From contig NZ_JACBYP010000001.1 of the NCBI RefSeq assembly GCF_018982965.1, forward strand, positions 146,138-210,137: a DNA stretch of 64,000 nucleotides. The letters run 5' to 3'. Below, one piece after another: positions 1-7,837 of the stretch. A program made the translations under genes and the position numbers. This DNA comes from Streptomyces mayonensis. Its GTDB lineage: Bacteria > Actinomycetota > Actinomycetes > Streptomycetales > Streptomycetaceae. The first letter of the stretch is position 1. Every line of letters begins with the position of its first letter. The notes below the pieces were generated by a model, which did no database searches, had not been told where the DNA came from, and saw only the letters and a list, made by a program, of their open reading frames with translations.

Positions 1-521
1 AGCAGCGCGCCCTCGCCCGGCGGGAATTCGATGACCACCGCGGACGCCGTGCCGGGCACGCCGGAGATCTCCGCGTCGCCGCGGTACTCGACCCGGCCGC
101 CGGGCGTCGGGAAGGTGGCCGTGGCGAGGTCACCGGAGTTGACCATGCGGATACGGACCGAGGTCTTGTCCTGGTCCGCGGGCACCAGGCCACGTTCGAC
201 CGCGAACGGGCCGATGCCGGCGAGGATGTTGCCGCAGTTCTGACGCCCCGACACCACGGCCTCGTCGAGGCCGACTTGGAGGAAGAGGTAGTCGACGTCG
301 GCGGCCGGGTCCTGCGAGGCGCTGACGATGCCGACCTTGCTGGTGAGCGGGTGGGCGCCTCCGATGCCGTCGATCTGGCGCGGATCGGGGCTGCCCATCA
401 CGCGCAGCAGCAGCTCGTCGCGGGCGGCCGGGTCGGCGGGCAGGTCGTCGGCGAGGAAGTACGCCCCCTTGGAGGTGCCGCCGCGCATCAGCATGCAGCG
501 CAGGCGCTCGGTCCTGGTCAC
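1..521 (-). CDS. galD: 4-oxalomesaconate tautomerase/isomerase, PrpF family (3' end outside window)
   Basis: The visible N-terminal part (about 173 residues) belongs to the PrpF branch of the diaminopimelate-epimerase fold. It has the opening signature MRGGTSKG, with Cys just upstream, and the active-site-like SGRQNCGN. Characterised relatives are GalD (oxalomesaconate tautomerase of gallate catabolism) and LigU (isomerase of the protocatechuate 4,5-pathway); both act on the ring-cleavage product 4-oxalomesaconate. The GTG start overlaps the stop of the aldolase gene (GTGA), which implies translational coupling. It is the last visible gene of the GntR-galB-galC operon. PrpF of methylcitrate metabolism is the main alternative, but the neighbours favour GalD/LigU. 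The C-terminal half lies left of base 1. Confidence 0.82.
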   Translation of the reverse strand, partial: MTRTERLRCMLMRGGTSKGAYFLADDLPADPAARDELLLRVMGSPDPRQIDGIGGAHPLTSKVGIVSASQDPAADVDYLFLQVGLDEAVVSGRQNCGNILAGIGPFAVERGLVPADQDKTSVRIRMVNSGDLATATFPTPGGRVEYRGDAEISGVPGTASAVVIEFPPGEGAL

Positions 522-1213
522 GAGGTGTGCTCCTCGTACGTGCGGTACTCGACGCCGAGCCGCTCGAGCGTGTCGCGCAACCCGTAGCGGTCGAGGCCCA
601 GTTGGCCCTCCAGGAAGGCGGCACGGGTGGCGGCCTCCTTCTCCTCGCGGGCCCGCGACTTCTCGGCGGCCTCGGCGGTGCGCTCGCGCGGCACGACCAC
701 GACACCGTCGTCGTCCGCGACGATGACATCACCGGGCCGGATCGTCTGGCTCCCGATGACGACGGGAACGTTGACACTGCCGCCGGTCGCCTTCACCGTG
801 CCCTGCGCGGACACGGCCGCCGACCAGGCATGGAAGCCCATCTCGCGCAGCTCGGCGGTGTCCCTGATCCCGGCGTTGGTGACGACACCGCGCACACCCC
901 GGTACTGGAGCGCGGTCGCGAACAGTTCGCCGAACATGCCGTCCGTGGACGGGGATGTGGTGGTGACCACGAGGATGTCACCCTCCCCGCACTGCTCCAC
1001 GGCCGCATGGATCATGAGGTTGTCGCCGGGCCAGGACAGCACGGTGACCGCGGTGCCGGCGATACGTGTGTCCTGCTGGTTCGGGCGCAGGTGGTGGCCG
1101 AGCAGGCCGGTGCGGCCCATCGCCTCGTGGATCGTGGCGACCCCGTACCCGGCGAGCGCCTCGACGTCCTTGGGCTCGGCCTTGGGCGGGCCGGTAACGA
1201 TGACGCCGGGCAT
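518..1213 (-). CDS. galC: 4-carboxy-4-hydroxy-2-oxoadipate (CHA) aldolase, HMG-aldolase / RraA-like family
   Basis: A 231-residue class II pyruvate aldolase of the HMG/CHA aldolase family (LigK, GalC, ProA). These cleave CHA to pyruvate and oxaloacetate with a divalent metal, the last step of gallate and protocatechuate 4,5-cleavage routes. Visible hallmarks are the N-terminal GVATIHEAMGR, the middle GVVTNAGIRDTAELREMG with the paired Arg-Asp, and the late GDVIVADDDGVVVVPR. Length fits LigK/GalC. The ATG start overlaps the stop of the upstream hydratase (TGATG) and its own stop overlaps the next GTG, so three catabolic enzymes are coupled. RraA-type RNase E inhibitors share the fold but lack this gene context. 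Confidence 0.88.
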   Translation of the reverse strand: MPGVIVTGPPKAEPKDVEALAGYGVATIHEAMGRTGLLGHHLRPNQQDTRIAGTAVTVLSWPGDNLMIHAAVEQCGEGDILVVTTTSPSTDGMFGELFATALQYRGVRGVVTNAGIRDTAELREMGFHAWSAAVSAQGTVKATGGSVNVPVVIGSQTIRPGDVIVADDDGVVVVPRERTAEAAEKSRAREEKEAATRAAFLEGQLGLDRYGLRDTLERLGVEYRTYEEHTS

Positions 1214-1968
1214 CAGGCGAGCTCCTTCGCGATCTGCGGGTACGGGCGCATGTACGCCTCGGCCATGGTCGTGTGGGCGAGCCCGAGGTTGGGCCCGGCG
1301 TTGCGCTTGAGCTGCACACCCCGGCGTACGGCGAGGTCGGTGTAGTACTCCCACAGGTGCTGCTGGGCACCCAGGCACTCCATGGCCTTGCGCTTGGTGT
1401 CCCAGACCTCGGTGATGTCGAGGAGGACCTCGGGCCTGAAGCCGCTCATCTCGGGCTGGTGCGGCTCGAAGTAGAAGACGGGCGGGGCGCCGATGATCTC
1501 GCCCTCGCCGGGGTAGCCGATGGCCTGCGCGAGGATGCGGGCCTGGAGTGCCATGCGGTGGGCGGCCGGATGGTCGCCGTTGTACGGGTCCTCGGCGGGG
1601 TGGGTGAGGACGACGTCGGGCTGGGTGTCTCGGTAGACGGTGACCAGCTGGTCGGTCAGCTCGGCGGTCTCGACGAGGGGGTAGTCGCCCGCGTCGAAGA
1701 AGCGGACCTCGGCGCCGAGGGCGGCGGCGGCGCGCTCCGCCTCGTCGCGGCGCAGCGCCTTGATCTCGTCGAGCTTCCTGCCCTCGCGCCAGGCCTTGGC
1801 GGACTCGCCGCGCTCCCCGAACGTCAGGCACGCGATGGTCACCTTCTCGCCGCGGGCGGCGGCGAGCGCGATGGCGCCGCCGGCCCGCCACACGAAGTCC
1901 CCGGCGTGCGCGGTGACCACCAGGGTCGATCGTGGTGTCCCGGTGGCGGGCGCGTGGCCGTTGGTCAT
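1213..1968 (-). CDS. galB: 4-oxalomesaconate hydratase, PIG-L deacetylase family (GalB type)
   Basis: 251 residues of the PIG-L/LmbE fold. The first metal-binding motif is present as AHAGDF near residue 20, a GalB-like variant of the canonical AHPDD, and the second is THPAEDPYNGDHPAAH near residue 120. GalB of Pseudomonas putida, a zinc enzyme of this family, hydrates 4-oxalomesaconate to CHA in gallate degradation. The next gene encodes the aldolase that uses CHA, so this role fits better than an amide deacetylase. AAGGAG precedes the ATG. The stop overlaps the aldolase start, and the GntR gene ends 46 bp upstream. A second, unrelated oxalomesaconate hydratase (LigJ type) is encoded at 10212-11237. 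Confidence 0.85.
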   Translation of the reverse strand: MTNGHAPATGTPRSTLVVTAHAGDFVWRAGGAIALAAARGEKVTIACLTFGERGESAKAWREGRKLDEIKALRRDEAERAAAALGAEVRFFDAGDYPLVETAELTDQLVTVYRDTQPDVVLTHPAEDPYNGDHPAAHRMALQARILAQAIGYPGEGEIIGAPPVFYFEPHQPEMSGFRPEVLLDITEVWDTKRKAMECLGAQQHLWEYYTDLAVRRGVQLKRNAGPNLGLAHTTMAEAYMRPYPQIAKELA

Positions 1969-2014
1969 GCTGCATCTCCTTGGTGACAGGTGTGCACCCG
2001 CCCCCGATGCAGCG

Positions 2015-2668
2015 TCAGTCGGCGCTCAACACGTCGATCACACTGCGGAGGTGGGCGCGGACGGCCGCCTCGGCCGCCTGCGGGTCCCTGGCCCTGATCG
2101 CCTCGATCATGGCCAGGTGTTCACCCAGGGACTGCTGCGAACGCCCCGGCCGCAGCGCCAACTGGAAGCGGTGCCGCACCAGTTGGGCGTTCAGCCGCTC
2201 CAGGAGCCCTACGGCCGTGTGCTGGCCGGAGATCTCCCGGATGCGGGCGTGCAACTCGTGGTTGAGGTCGGAGTAGGTGAGCGGGTCACCGTTCTCCACC
2301 GCCTTGGACATGGCGTCCCCGAGCCCGGTGAGCTCGTCGAGCTGCGCGTCGGTGGCCTCCTGAGCCGCCTTGGCCGCGCACAGCCCTTCGAGCGCCATGC
2401 GGCACTCGGTGATCTCCACGGCCTCCTCGACCGTGACGACCCGGACCCGCGAGCCGCGGTTGCGGATCCGCTCGACCAGGCCCTCCGAGGCCAGTTCGAG
2501 CAGCGCCGCCCGGATGCTCGCCCGCGTCACGTCGTACTGCTCGGCGAGTTCGTTCTCCACCAGCCGCTGGGCCGGTGACATCTCGCCGCGCAGAATCGCC
2601 TTCCGCAGTTGATCGAGCGCGTACTGCTTGGCCTGCTCCCCGGAGCCCGGACGGGCTTCCTCCGGCAT
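2015..2668 (-). CDS. GntR family transcriptional regulator, FCD (FadR-type) domain
   Basis: 217 residues: an N-terminal winged helix-turn-helix of GntR type (about residues 12-78, with the recognition segment NELAEQYDVTRASIRAALLEL) followed by an all-helical FCD ligand-binding domain (about 85-210, with the metal-coordinating pattern DLNHELHARI and late histidines). Members of this subfamily usually repress catabolic operons and are released by an intermediate, often a carboxylic acid. It is first in the operon with galB, galC and galD and is preceded by a good GGGAGGG ribosome site. The ligand is unknown; a ring-cleavage acid is the natural guess. Confidence 0.9.
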   Translation of the reverse strand: MPEEARPGSGEQAKQYALDQLRKAILRGEMSPAQRLVENELAEQYDVTRASIRAALLELASEGLVERIRNRGSRVRVVTVEEAVEITECRMALEGLCAAKAAQEATDAQLDELTGLGDAMSKAVENGDPLTYSDLNHELHARIREISGQHTAVGLLERLNAQLVRHRFQLALRPGRSQQSLGEHLAMIEAIRARDPQAAEAAVRAHLRSVIDVLSAD

Positions 2669-2717
2669 GTGCCCTCCCTGAGTGAGTGCGTGTCGACGCT
2701 AAATCTAGGCGAACAGA

Positions 2718-2729
2718 ATTGTCAACGAT
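2718..2729. promoter_or_regulatory. candidate GntR/FCD operator upstream of the gal-type operon
   Basis: The sequence ATTGTCAACGAT lies 50 bases upstream of the GntR start. It resembles the imperfect ATTGT...ACAAT palindromes bound by FCD-type GntR regulators. It sits in an AT-rich patch (2700-2740) that is unusual for this GC-rich DNA and probably holds the operon promoter. Only part of the dyad matches, so this is a prediction. Confidence 0.35.
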
Positions 2730-2880
2730 TTTGTTTGCACTCTGTGGGTGCGTGCTTGATTGCTGCGGGTGGGTACTGCCGTGAAGATCTTGAAGCTGCG
2801 CGGTGTCGGGCCTAAGTAGTGCTTCGTTAGGTTCTTGCTCTGGTGAGTGGTTGGCCGCAGGTGGTGCAGGTACCGGTCCA

Positions 2881-3066
2881 TCACCTCAGGAGGTCCTGCA
2901 GGGTGTCGAGGACCTTGTGTAGCCGGCGCAGGGCGGTTCGTGGCAGTGGGGCGAGCTGGTGACGCAGCGCGAGGATCTCGATGTCCTTGTCGTGGTCGTT
3001 CATCGGGATCAGCCGCAGGGCGGTGAAGGCGTGGGAGACGGCGATGCAGGCCAGGCGTACGAGCAT
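2881..3066 (-). pseudogene. remnant of an integrase-core transposase N-terminus
   Basis: A 61-codon stretch on the minus strand keeps the N-terminal signature of Streptomyces integrase-type transposases: MLVRLACIAVSHAF followed by a leucine-rich segment and the block DKDIEILALRHQL. The reading then jumps to PLPRTALRRLHKV and stops, as if about 40 residues were deleted. The catalytic DDE domain is absent. It marks an old insertion between the GntR operon and the TAXI module. Confidence 0.6.
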
Positions 3067-3182
3067 GGGCAGAGACCATTGCCGACCGCTGTCGTCGGCG
3101 CGATAGCAGGGCTGAACTGCATCGACGTAATATTCGGCACCCACAGGGGGAGGGCACCGGTTCGCAGGGCTACGCTCACCGC

Positions 3183-4139
3183 GTGACCGCTCGTTCCCCG
3201 ACAGCCCGGCGCTCGCTGCTTGTCCTGGCGGCAGTGGGTGCCGCGTCCATTCCTGCCGTACGGCCCTCGTGGCACGGTCGGCGCCCGATCGTCATGGCCA
3301 CGGGGGTGACGGGCGCGCCTTACGGAGTCTTCGGCAGGCGCCTGACGCGGGAAATCAACGCGCACGACCGGTCCCTGGACCTTCGCGTCCGCAATACATC
3401 CGCGAGCATCGACAACCTACGGCTGCTCGGCACCGGCGACGCCGATCTGGCGCTGGCCCTCGGCGACAGCGCCGTGGATGCCTTCGAGGGGGCGGGCGCC
3501 TTCCCTGTGGCGGAACCCGTCTCGGCGCTGGCCCGGCTCTACCTCAACTACACCCATCTAGTGGCTGATACGCGTGCAGGGGTCGGCACCGTGTCCGACC
3601 TCGCCGGACTGAGGGTGTCGGTCGGCGTGAGGGGATCGGGCACCGTCACGGTCGCGCAGCGGGTCCTGTCGGCAGCCGGTGTCGAGCCCCGGGAACTGTG
3701 CTATCTGGGGCTCGACGACTCGGCCGGTGCCCTGCGGCACGGGGAGATCGACGCGTTCTTCGCATCCTGTGCGGTGCCTGCGCGCGCGGTGCGCGATCTG
3801 GCTGCCGAACGGCGCGGCGTGCTCGTGCCGCTCGGCGGGCTGGCCAGGGTCCTGCGACACGAGCACGGGCCGGCCTACGTCGACGTGTCCGTGCCCGCAG
3901 AAACCTACGGGCAGCGTACGGAAGTTCCGACGGTCGGGGTGGCCACCTATCTGATGGCCCGGGCCGGTCTGCCGGCCGAGGTGGCCTACCGTGTCACCAG
4001 AGCGATGTTCGCTGCGCGGCTGACGCTGCCCGGGCCCGAGGTGCCCGGTGCCTATCTGGACGAGAGGTATGCCATCGGTACCACTCCGGTGGCGCTGCAC
4101 GCGGGTGCGGCGCGTTACTTCCGCGCCGTCTACGGCTGA
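3183..4139 (+). CDS. TAXI-family TRAP solute-binding protein (first copy)
   Basis: 318 residues from a GTG start, with an N-terminal RR-containing hydrophobic segment (residues 9-27, possible Tat or Sec signal; no lipobox cysteine). A TAXI-type periplasmic-binding fold follows. Family landmarks are the start of the mature domain (TGVTGAPYGVFGRRL), NTSASIDNLRLLGTGDADLAL and LRVSVGVRGSGT. TAXI proteins capture carboxylic acids outside the membrane and normally deliver them to a fused DctQM permease, but none is encoded nearby. It is convergent with the histidine kinase gene (7 bp between stops) and a paralogue sits beside a second kinase at 13533. A sensing role, presenting ligand to the kinase, is an inference from this pairing. 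Confidence 0.85.
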   Translation: MTARSPTARRSLLVLAAVGAASIPAVRPSWHGRRPIVMATGVTGAPYGVFGRRLTREINAHDRSLDLRVRNTSASIDNLRLLGTGDADLALALGDSAVDAFEGAGAFPVAEPVSALARLYLNYTHLVADTRAGVGTVSDLAGLRVSVGVRGSGTVTVAQRVLSAAGVEPRELCYLGLDDSAGALRHGEIDAFFASCAVPARAVRDLAAERRGVLVPLGGLARVLRHEHGPAYVDVSVPAETYGQRTEVPTVGVATYLMARAGLPAEVAYRVTRAMFAARLTLPGPEVPGAYLDERYAIGTTPVALHAGAARYFRAVYG

Positions 4140-4146
4140 TGTCCGC

Positions 4147-5523
4147 TCAGTCGAGGCGGCCAGGGAGCCGAAACCGGACTACCAGGCCCTGGGGCTGGGC
4201 CGGAAACAGGTCCAGGGTGCCGCCTGCCGCGCGGGCCAGTTCGTCGGCGATCGCCAGGCCCAGTCCGCTGCCGTCGATGCCGCCGTGCCGTGAGGAGCGC
4301 CAGAAGCGGTTCCGCGCGGTCGTGAGCTCCTCTTCATCGAGCCCCGGCCCGTCGTCTGCCACCGTGAGTACCAACTCCCCGTGGGCGGCGGTTCCGGCCC
4401 GCAGGGTGACGCTGACGTGCCCGCCGCGAGGAACGAACTTGATCGCGTTGTCGACGGCGATGTCGGTGATCCGTCCCAGGGTCTCGGCCGGGCCACGGCG
4501 ATGGAGCGCGCTCGGCAGTTCGGTCCGCAGACTCAGTCCGCGGGCGTCAGCCACCTCCTGCCATACGTCGAGTCGGCGTTCAAGGTCGGCCACGAGTTCC
4601 CCATGCCCGGCCTGCGCCGGCCCGTTCGCTTCGATCCGTCCGAGTGTGAGCAGATCCTCCAGGAGGATCTCGAGCCGGTTCATCTCCAGCATCACCTGGT
4701 CGTAGCGCTCGGCACCGGAGGCGGCCACGTGCGCCCGCAGATTTTCCAGACGCAGTGACAGCACGGCCAGAGGTGTCCGCAGCTCGTGGGACGCGTCGGC
4801 GACGAACGCGCGCTGCTTTTCCATGGCGGCGGCCACGGCATCGGCCATGTCGTTGAAACGGTTCTCCAGGCGGCGCAGTTCGGACGGTCCGCCACCGGAG
4901 CCGGAGGCGCGTGCGGTCATGCGCCCGCGCGCGATGGCCTCGGTGGCAGCGTCGAGTTCGGCGACCGGCCGCAGCGTCCAGCGCGCGAGCCGACGGGCGG
5001 CCTCGACGGCCACCGCGAAGGCCGTCAACATGCCGCCCGCCAGCAGCAGCCAGACACGGGCCACGTCGTACCGTGCATCGGAGGTCGGCGCGGCCAGCAA
5101 CAGCACGCCGGTCACCCGTGCGTCGCTGCCCACCGGCTCGGCGATCACTACCCGGCCCGGTCCGAACAACGTGATCAGCGGGAGGTGTTCGGTGGTCCGG
5201 CCGGCCAGCGCTCGCCGGAACGGCCCCGCACTGTCGGCCACGCCTCCGCCCGCTTCGACCAGGACGCCGCCGTTGCCGCGGCGGACCTCGACCGGAGCGT
5301 CGTAGAGCGCCGTGTACCGGGAGACCTCGGACCGCAGTACGGTCGTGTCGCTTTCCTGAATGGCCTGCTCGGCCAGGTCGGCGATGCGCGTGGCGTCCGC
5401 GCGCCTCGAGAGCAGCACCTCGGCGGTGCGTTCCTGGGCGTAGGCCAGGCCGAACGGCAGGACCAGGGCGAGCAGCACCCCGCCGATGAGGGTGAGATAG
5501 GTGACCAGGAGCCGACGACGCAT
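4147..5523 (-). CDS. sensor histidine kinase (first TAXI-linked pair)
   Basis: 458 residues. A transmembrane helix (residues 4-28) is followed by an extracytoplasmic sensor region of about 130 residues, a second helix (about 160-180), a HAMP domain, the phosphoacceptor H-box DASHELRTPLAVL, and an ATPase domain with N-box DNAIKF, G1 DDGPGL and G2 GSGLGLAIA. The ATG start is chosen because it overlaps the stop of the response-regulator gene (ATGA); a longer reading to 5601 would run into that gene. The layout resembles the TctE/QseC group. The adjacent TAXI protein suggests sensing of an organic acid, possibly an aromatic catabolite. Confidence 0.92.
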   Translation of the reverse strand: MRRRLLVTYLTLIGGVLLALVLPFGLAYAQERTAEVLLSRRADATRIADLAEQAIQESDTTVLRSEVSRYTALYDAPVEVRRGNGGVLVEAGGGVADSAGPFRRALAGRTTEHLPLITLFGPGRVVIAEPVGSDARVTGVLLLAAPTSDARYDVARVWLLLAGGMLTAFAVAVEAARRLARWTLRPVAELDAATEAIARGRMTARASGSGGGPSELRRLENRFNDMADAVAAAMEKQRAFVADASHELRTPLAVLSLRLENLRAHVAASGAERYDQVMLEMNRLEILLEDLLTLGRIEANGPAQAGHGELVADLERRLDVWQEVADARGLSLRTELPSALHRRGPAETLGRITDIAVDNAIKFVPRGGHVSVTLRAGTAAHGELVLTVADDGPGLDEEELTTARNRFWRSSRHGGIDGSGLGLAIADELARAAGGTLDLFPAQPQGLVVRFRLPGRLD

Positions 5524-6200
5524 CACTGTGCCAGGCGGTAGCCGACGCCCCGCAGCGTCTCGATCAGATCGGGCCGGCCCGTCTTGGTGCGGATGCCCCA
5601 CACATGGACGTCCAGCGAACGCGAGGCGGCGAGGAAGGCGTCGCCCCAGACGGCATCCATGATCTCCTCGCGGCCCCGGGCCACTCCGGGGGCGCGGGCC
5701 AGCAGCGCGAGCACGTCGAACTCACGGGCCGTCAGCGGAACACCCTGATGCGCCACGGTGACGGTACGGGCTGCCAGGTCGATCAGGACGTCCCCCACCT
5801 CCACCGTCTGAGGTTCGGCCTCCTGCACGGTCGGCGGAGCCTGCCGGATGCGGCGGCGGACCGCCTCCATGCGGGCGAGGAGTTCCTTCACGCGGAACGG
5901 CTTGGTGAGGTAGTCGTCGGCCCCGGAACTCAGGCCCTGCAACACGGTCCGTTCGTCACCTCGCGCGGTCAGCACGATCACGGGAATGGACGAGACACGG
6001 CGCAGTCTTCTGAGCATGTCCAGGCCGTTCATGTCGGGAAGCCCGAGGTCGAGGAGCACGAAATCCGCCATGTCCTTGCGGCGCAGGCCCTCTTCGGCGC
6101 GTACCACCCGCTCGACCAGGTAGCCGCGCTCGAAGAGGGCCAAGGAGAGGGCGTCGGCGAGCCGCTCGTCGTCCTCGATCAGCAGCACACGCACACGCAT
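5523..6200 (-). CDS. OmpR-family response regulator (first TAXI-linked pair)
   Basis: 225 residues. The receiver domain (1-118) has the acidic pair D10-D11, phosphoacceptor D51 in LLDLGLPDMNG, the switch LTARGDE and the conserved lysine in TKPF. A C-terminal winged helix (about 130-225) ends with the typical GVGYRLAQ. It resembles TctD, the regulator of tricarboxylate transport. It is upstream of and translationally coupled to its kinase. Likely targets are the transporter genes just to its right. Confidence 0.92.
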   Translation of the reverse strand: MRVRVLLIEDDERLADALSLALFERGYLVERVVRAEEGLRRKDMADFVLLDLGLPDMNGLDMLRRLRRVSSIPVIVLTARGDERTVLQGLSSGADDYLTKPFRVKELLARMEAVRRRIRQAPPTVQEAEPQTVEVGDVLIDLAARTVTVAHQGVPLTAREFDVLALLARAPGVARGREEIMDAVWGDAFLAASRSLDVHVWGIRTKTGRPDLIETLRGVGYRLAQ

Positions 6201-6210
6201 GGCGACCAGG

Positions 6211-7545
6211 CTATGCCGCGACTTCAGCCGTACGGGACCCGGGATCCTCGGCCTTGGAGAACGAAACCCCCTTCGTCTCGCGGATGGTGAGATACACGAC
6301 CAGTGAGATGGCGGCGCAGCCGGTCACGTACCAGAAGAATCCGGACTCCATGCCGGCGTTCTTGAACCACAGCGCCACATACTCCGCCGTGCCGCCGAAC
6401 AGCGCGTTGGCCAGTGCGTAGGGCAGGGCAACACCCAGCGAGCGAATACGTGCCGGGAACAACTCGGCCTTCACCAGGGCGCTGATCGAGGTGTAGCCGC
6501 TGATGATGAGCAACCCGGCGATCATCAGCAGCAGTGCGCCGCTCATCGTCGAGACATGCCCCAGCGCCGTCATGAGCGGGACGGTGAACAGCATCGCGCC
6601 GACACCGAAGGTGATCAGCAGCGGCCGACGGCCGATCCGGTCCGACAGGGCGCCGGCCAGCGGCTGGACCCCGATGAAGACCAGGATCGCGACGAAGCTC
6701 ACGAGGGAGGCCTCGGTCCTGCTCAGCCCGGCACTGTTGGACAGGTACTTCGTCATGTACGTCGAGTACGTGTAGTCAGCCAGAGTGCCGCCCATGCTGA
6801 ACCCGACGACGAGCGCCACCGTGCGCCGGTACTCCCACAGGCCGCGCAGCGTGCCGCGCTCCTTCTCCCGGCCCGTCTCCTCGACGGCCTGCTCGAAGGA
6901 CTCGGTCTCGACCAGACTGCGGCGGAGGTAGAACACGGCCGCGGCGCCCAGAGCGCCGAGGATGAAGGGGATGCGCCAGCCCCAGGAGGACAGCGTCTCG
7001 TCCGACATGGTCCGTTGGAGCACGATCTGCAGGCTCAGCCCGATCAGCTGGCCGACCTTCATCGACACCATCTGGAAGCTGCAAAAGAAGCCGCGACGAT
7101 GGTCCGGGGCCGCCTCGCTCAGGTATGTCGCGCTGGCCGCGTACTCCCCACCCACGGACAAACCCTGGAGCATCCGTGCCAGCAGCAGGATGACCGCGCC
7201 CCAGTAGCCGATCTGGCCGTGTGTGGGGGCGGCGGCTATGAGGAGGGCACTGAGCGACATCAGGAGAACAGTGACGTTCAGAGCGGTCTTGCGCCCCTTG
7301 CGGTCGCCTAGGCGTCCGAGCAGCCAGCCGCCGACTGGACGCATGAAGAAGCCGACCGCGAAGATGCCCGCGGTGTGCAGGAGTTGGGACGTCGCGTCAC
7401 CTTCGGGGAAGAACGCCGAAGCGAAATAGACGGAGAAGGTCGAGTAGACGAACCAGTCGTACCACTCGATCATGTTGCCGACCGAGCCACCGATGATGGC
7501 TTTCCACGGACTGCGTGTAGCGGCCCGCGCGCCTGTCGTGGACAC
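6211..7545 (-). CDS. MFS transporter, metabolite:H+ symporter (MHS) family
   Basis: About 444 residues from the GTG at 7545, which follows GGGAGAG. Upstream in-frame codons read through low-quality sequence and were not used. Twelve membrane helices are apparent. The MHS signatures are clear: GNMIEWYDWFVY in helix 1, RPVGGWLLGRLGDRKGRK between helices 2 and 3, and RMLQGLSVGGEY in helix 4. The family includes KgtP, ShiA and PcaT, which import dicarboxylates, shikimate or aromatic acids with protons. The position between a two-component system and pyrone-dicarboxylate genes points to uptake of an aromatic acid or ring-cleavage acid. The start lies 292 bp from the end of the second transporter gene. 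Confidence 0.9.
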   Translation of the reverse strand: MSTTGARAATRSPWKAIIGGSVGNMIEWYDWFVYSTFSVYFASAFFPEGDATSQLLHTAGIFAVGFFMRPVGGWLLGRLGDRKGRKTALNVTVLLMSLSALLIAAAPTHGQIGYWGAVILLLARMLQGLSVGGEYAASATYLSEAAPDHRRGFFCSFQMVSMKVGQLIGLSLQIVLQRTMSDETLSSWGWRIPFILGALGAAAVFYLRRSLVETESFEQAVEETGREKERGTLRGLWEYRRTVALVVGFSMGGTLADYTYSTYMTKYLSNSAGLSRTEASLVSFVAILVFIGVQPLAGALSDRIGRRPLLITFGVGAMLFTVPLMTALGHVSTMSGALLLMIAGLLIISGYTSISALVKAELFPARIRSLGVALPYALANALFGGTAEYVALWFKNAGMESGFFWYVTGCAAISLVVYLTIRETKGVSFSKAEDPGSRTAEVAA

Positions 7546-7837
7546 AGAGCTCTCCCGTCTGTTTGGTGTGGGTTCCTGAAGTGATCCCGCATCACCGCAG
7601 TTCGCAGGCAGCTTGACCGATTGTCCGCCGGGCAACCAAGGCTTCGTGGGCAGATCTAACCCGTGCTTAAGACTTCGCCTCTGGGCATGGGCGCGCGAAG
7701 TCCTGCGGCTGGGTCGCCGCCGCCCCTGTCCGCCGGGCACGGGAGTGGTCCGGGGCTGGAGGGCGGTGGCGTCGTGTAAACCGAGGCGGTAGGGAATGCG
7801 TGAGTGATGGAATTGCATCCGGGGACGAGAGGGGACT

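Larger units (their letters stand above)
2669..3182. other. intergenic region with promoter patch and a transposase remnant
   Basis: No intact gene is seen. The left part (2700-2740) is AT-rich and probably contains the promoter of the GntR operon. The middle holds the degenerate transposase fragment listed separately. The right end carries the short leader of the TAXI gene. Confidence 0.5.

Noticed and set aside
7546..7818. N-terminal extension of the MHS transporter by about 90 codons
   Set aside because: The extra residues are Arg/Pro-rich, lack family similarity and have no ribosome site; GTG at 7545 follows GGGAGAG and gives the normal family length.
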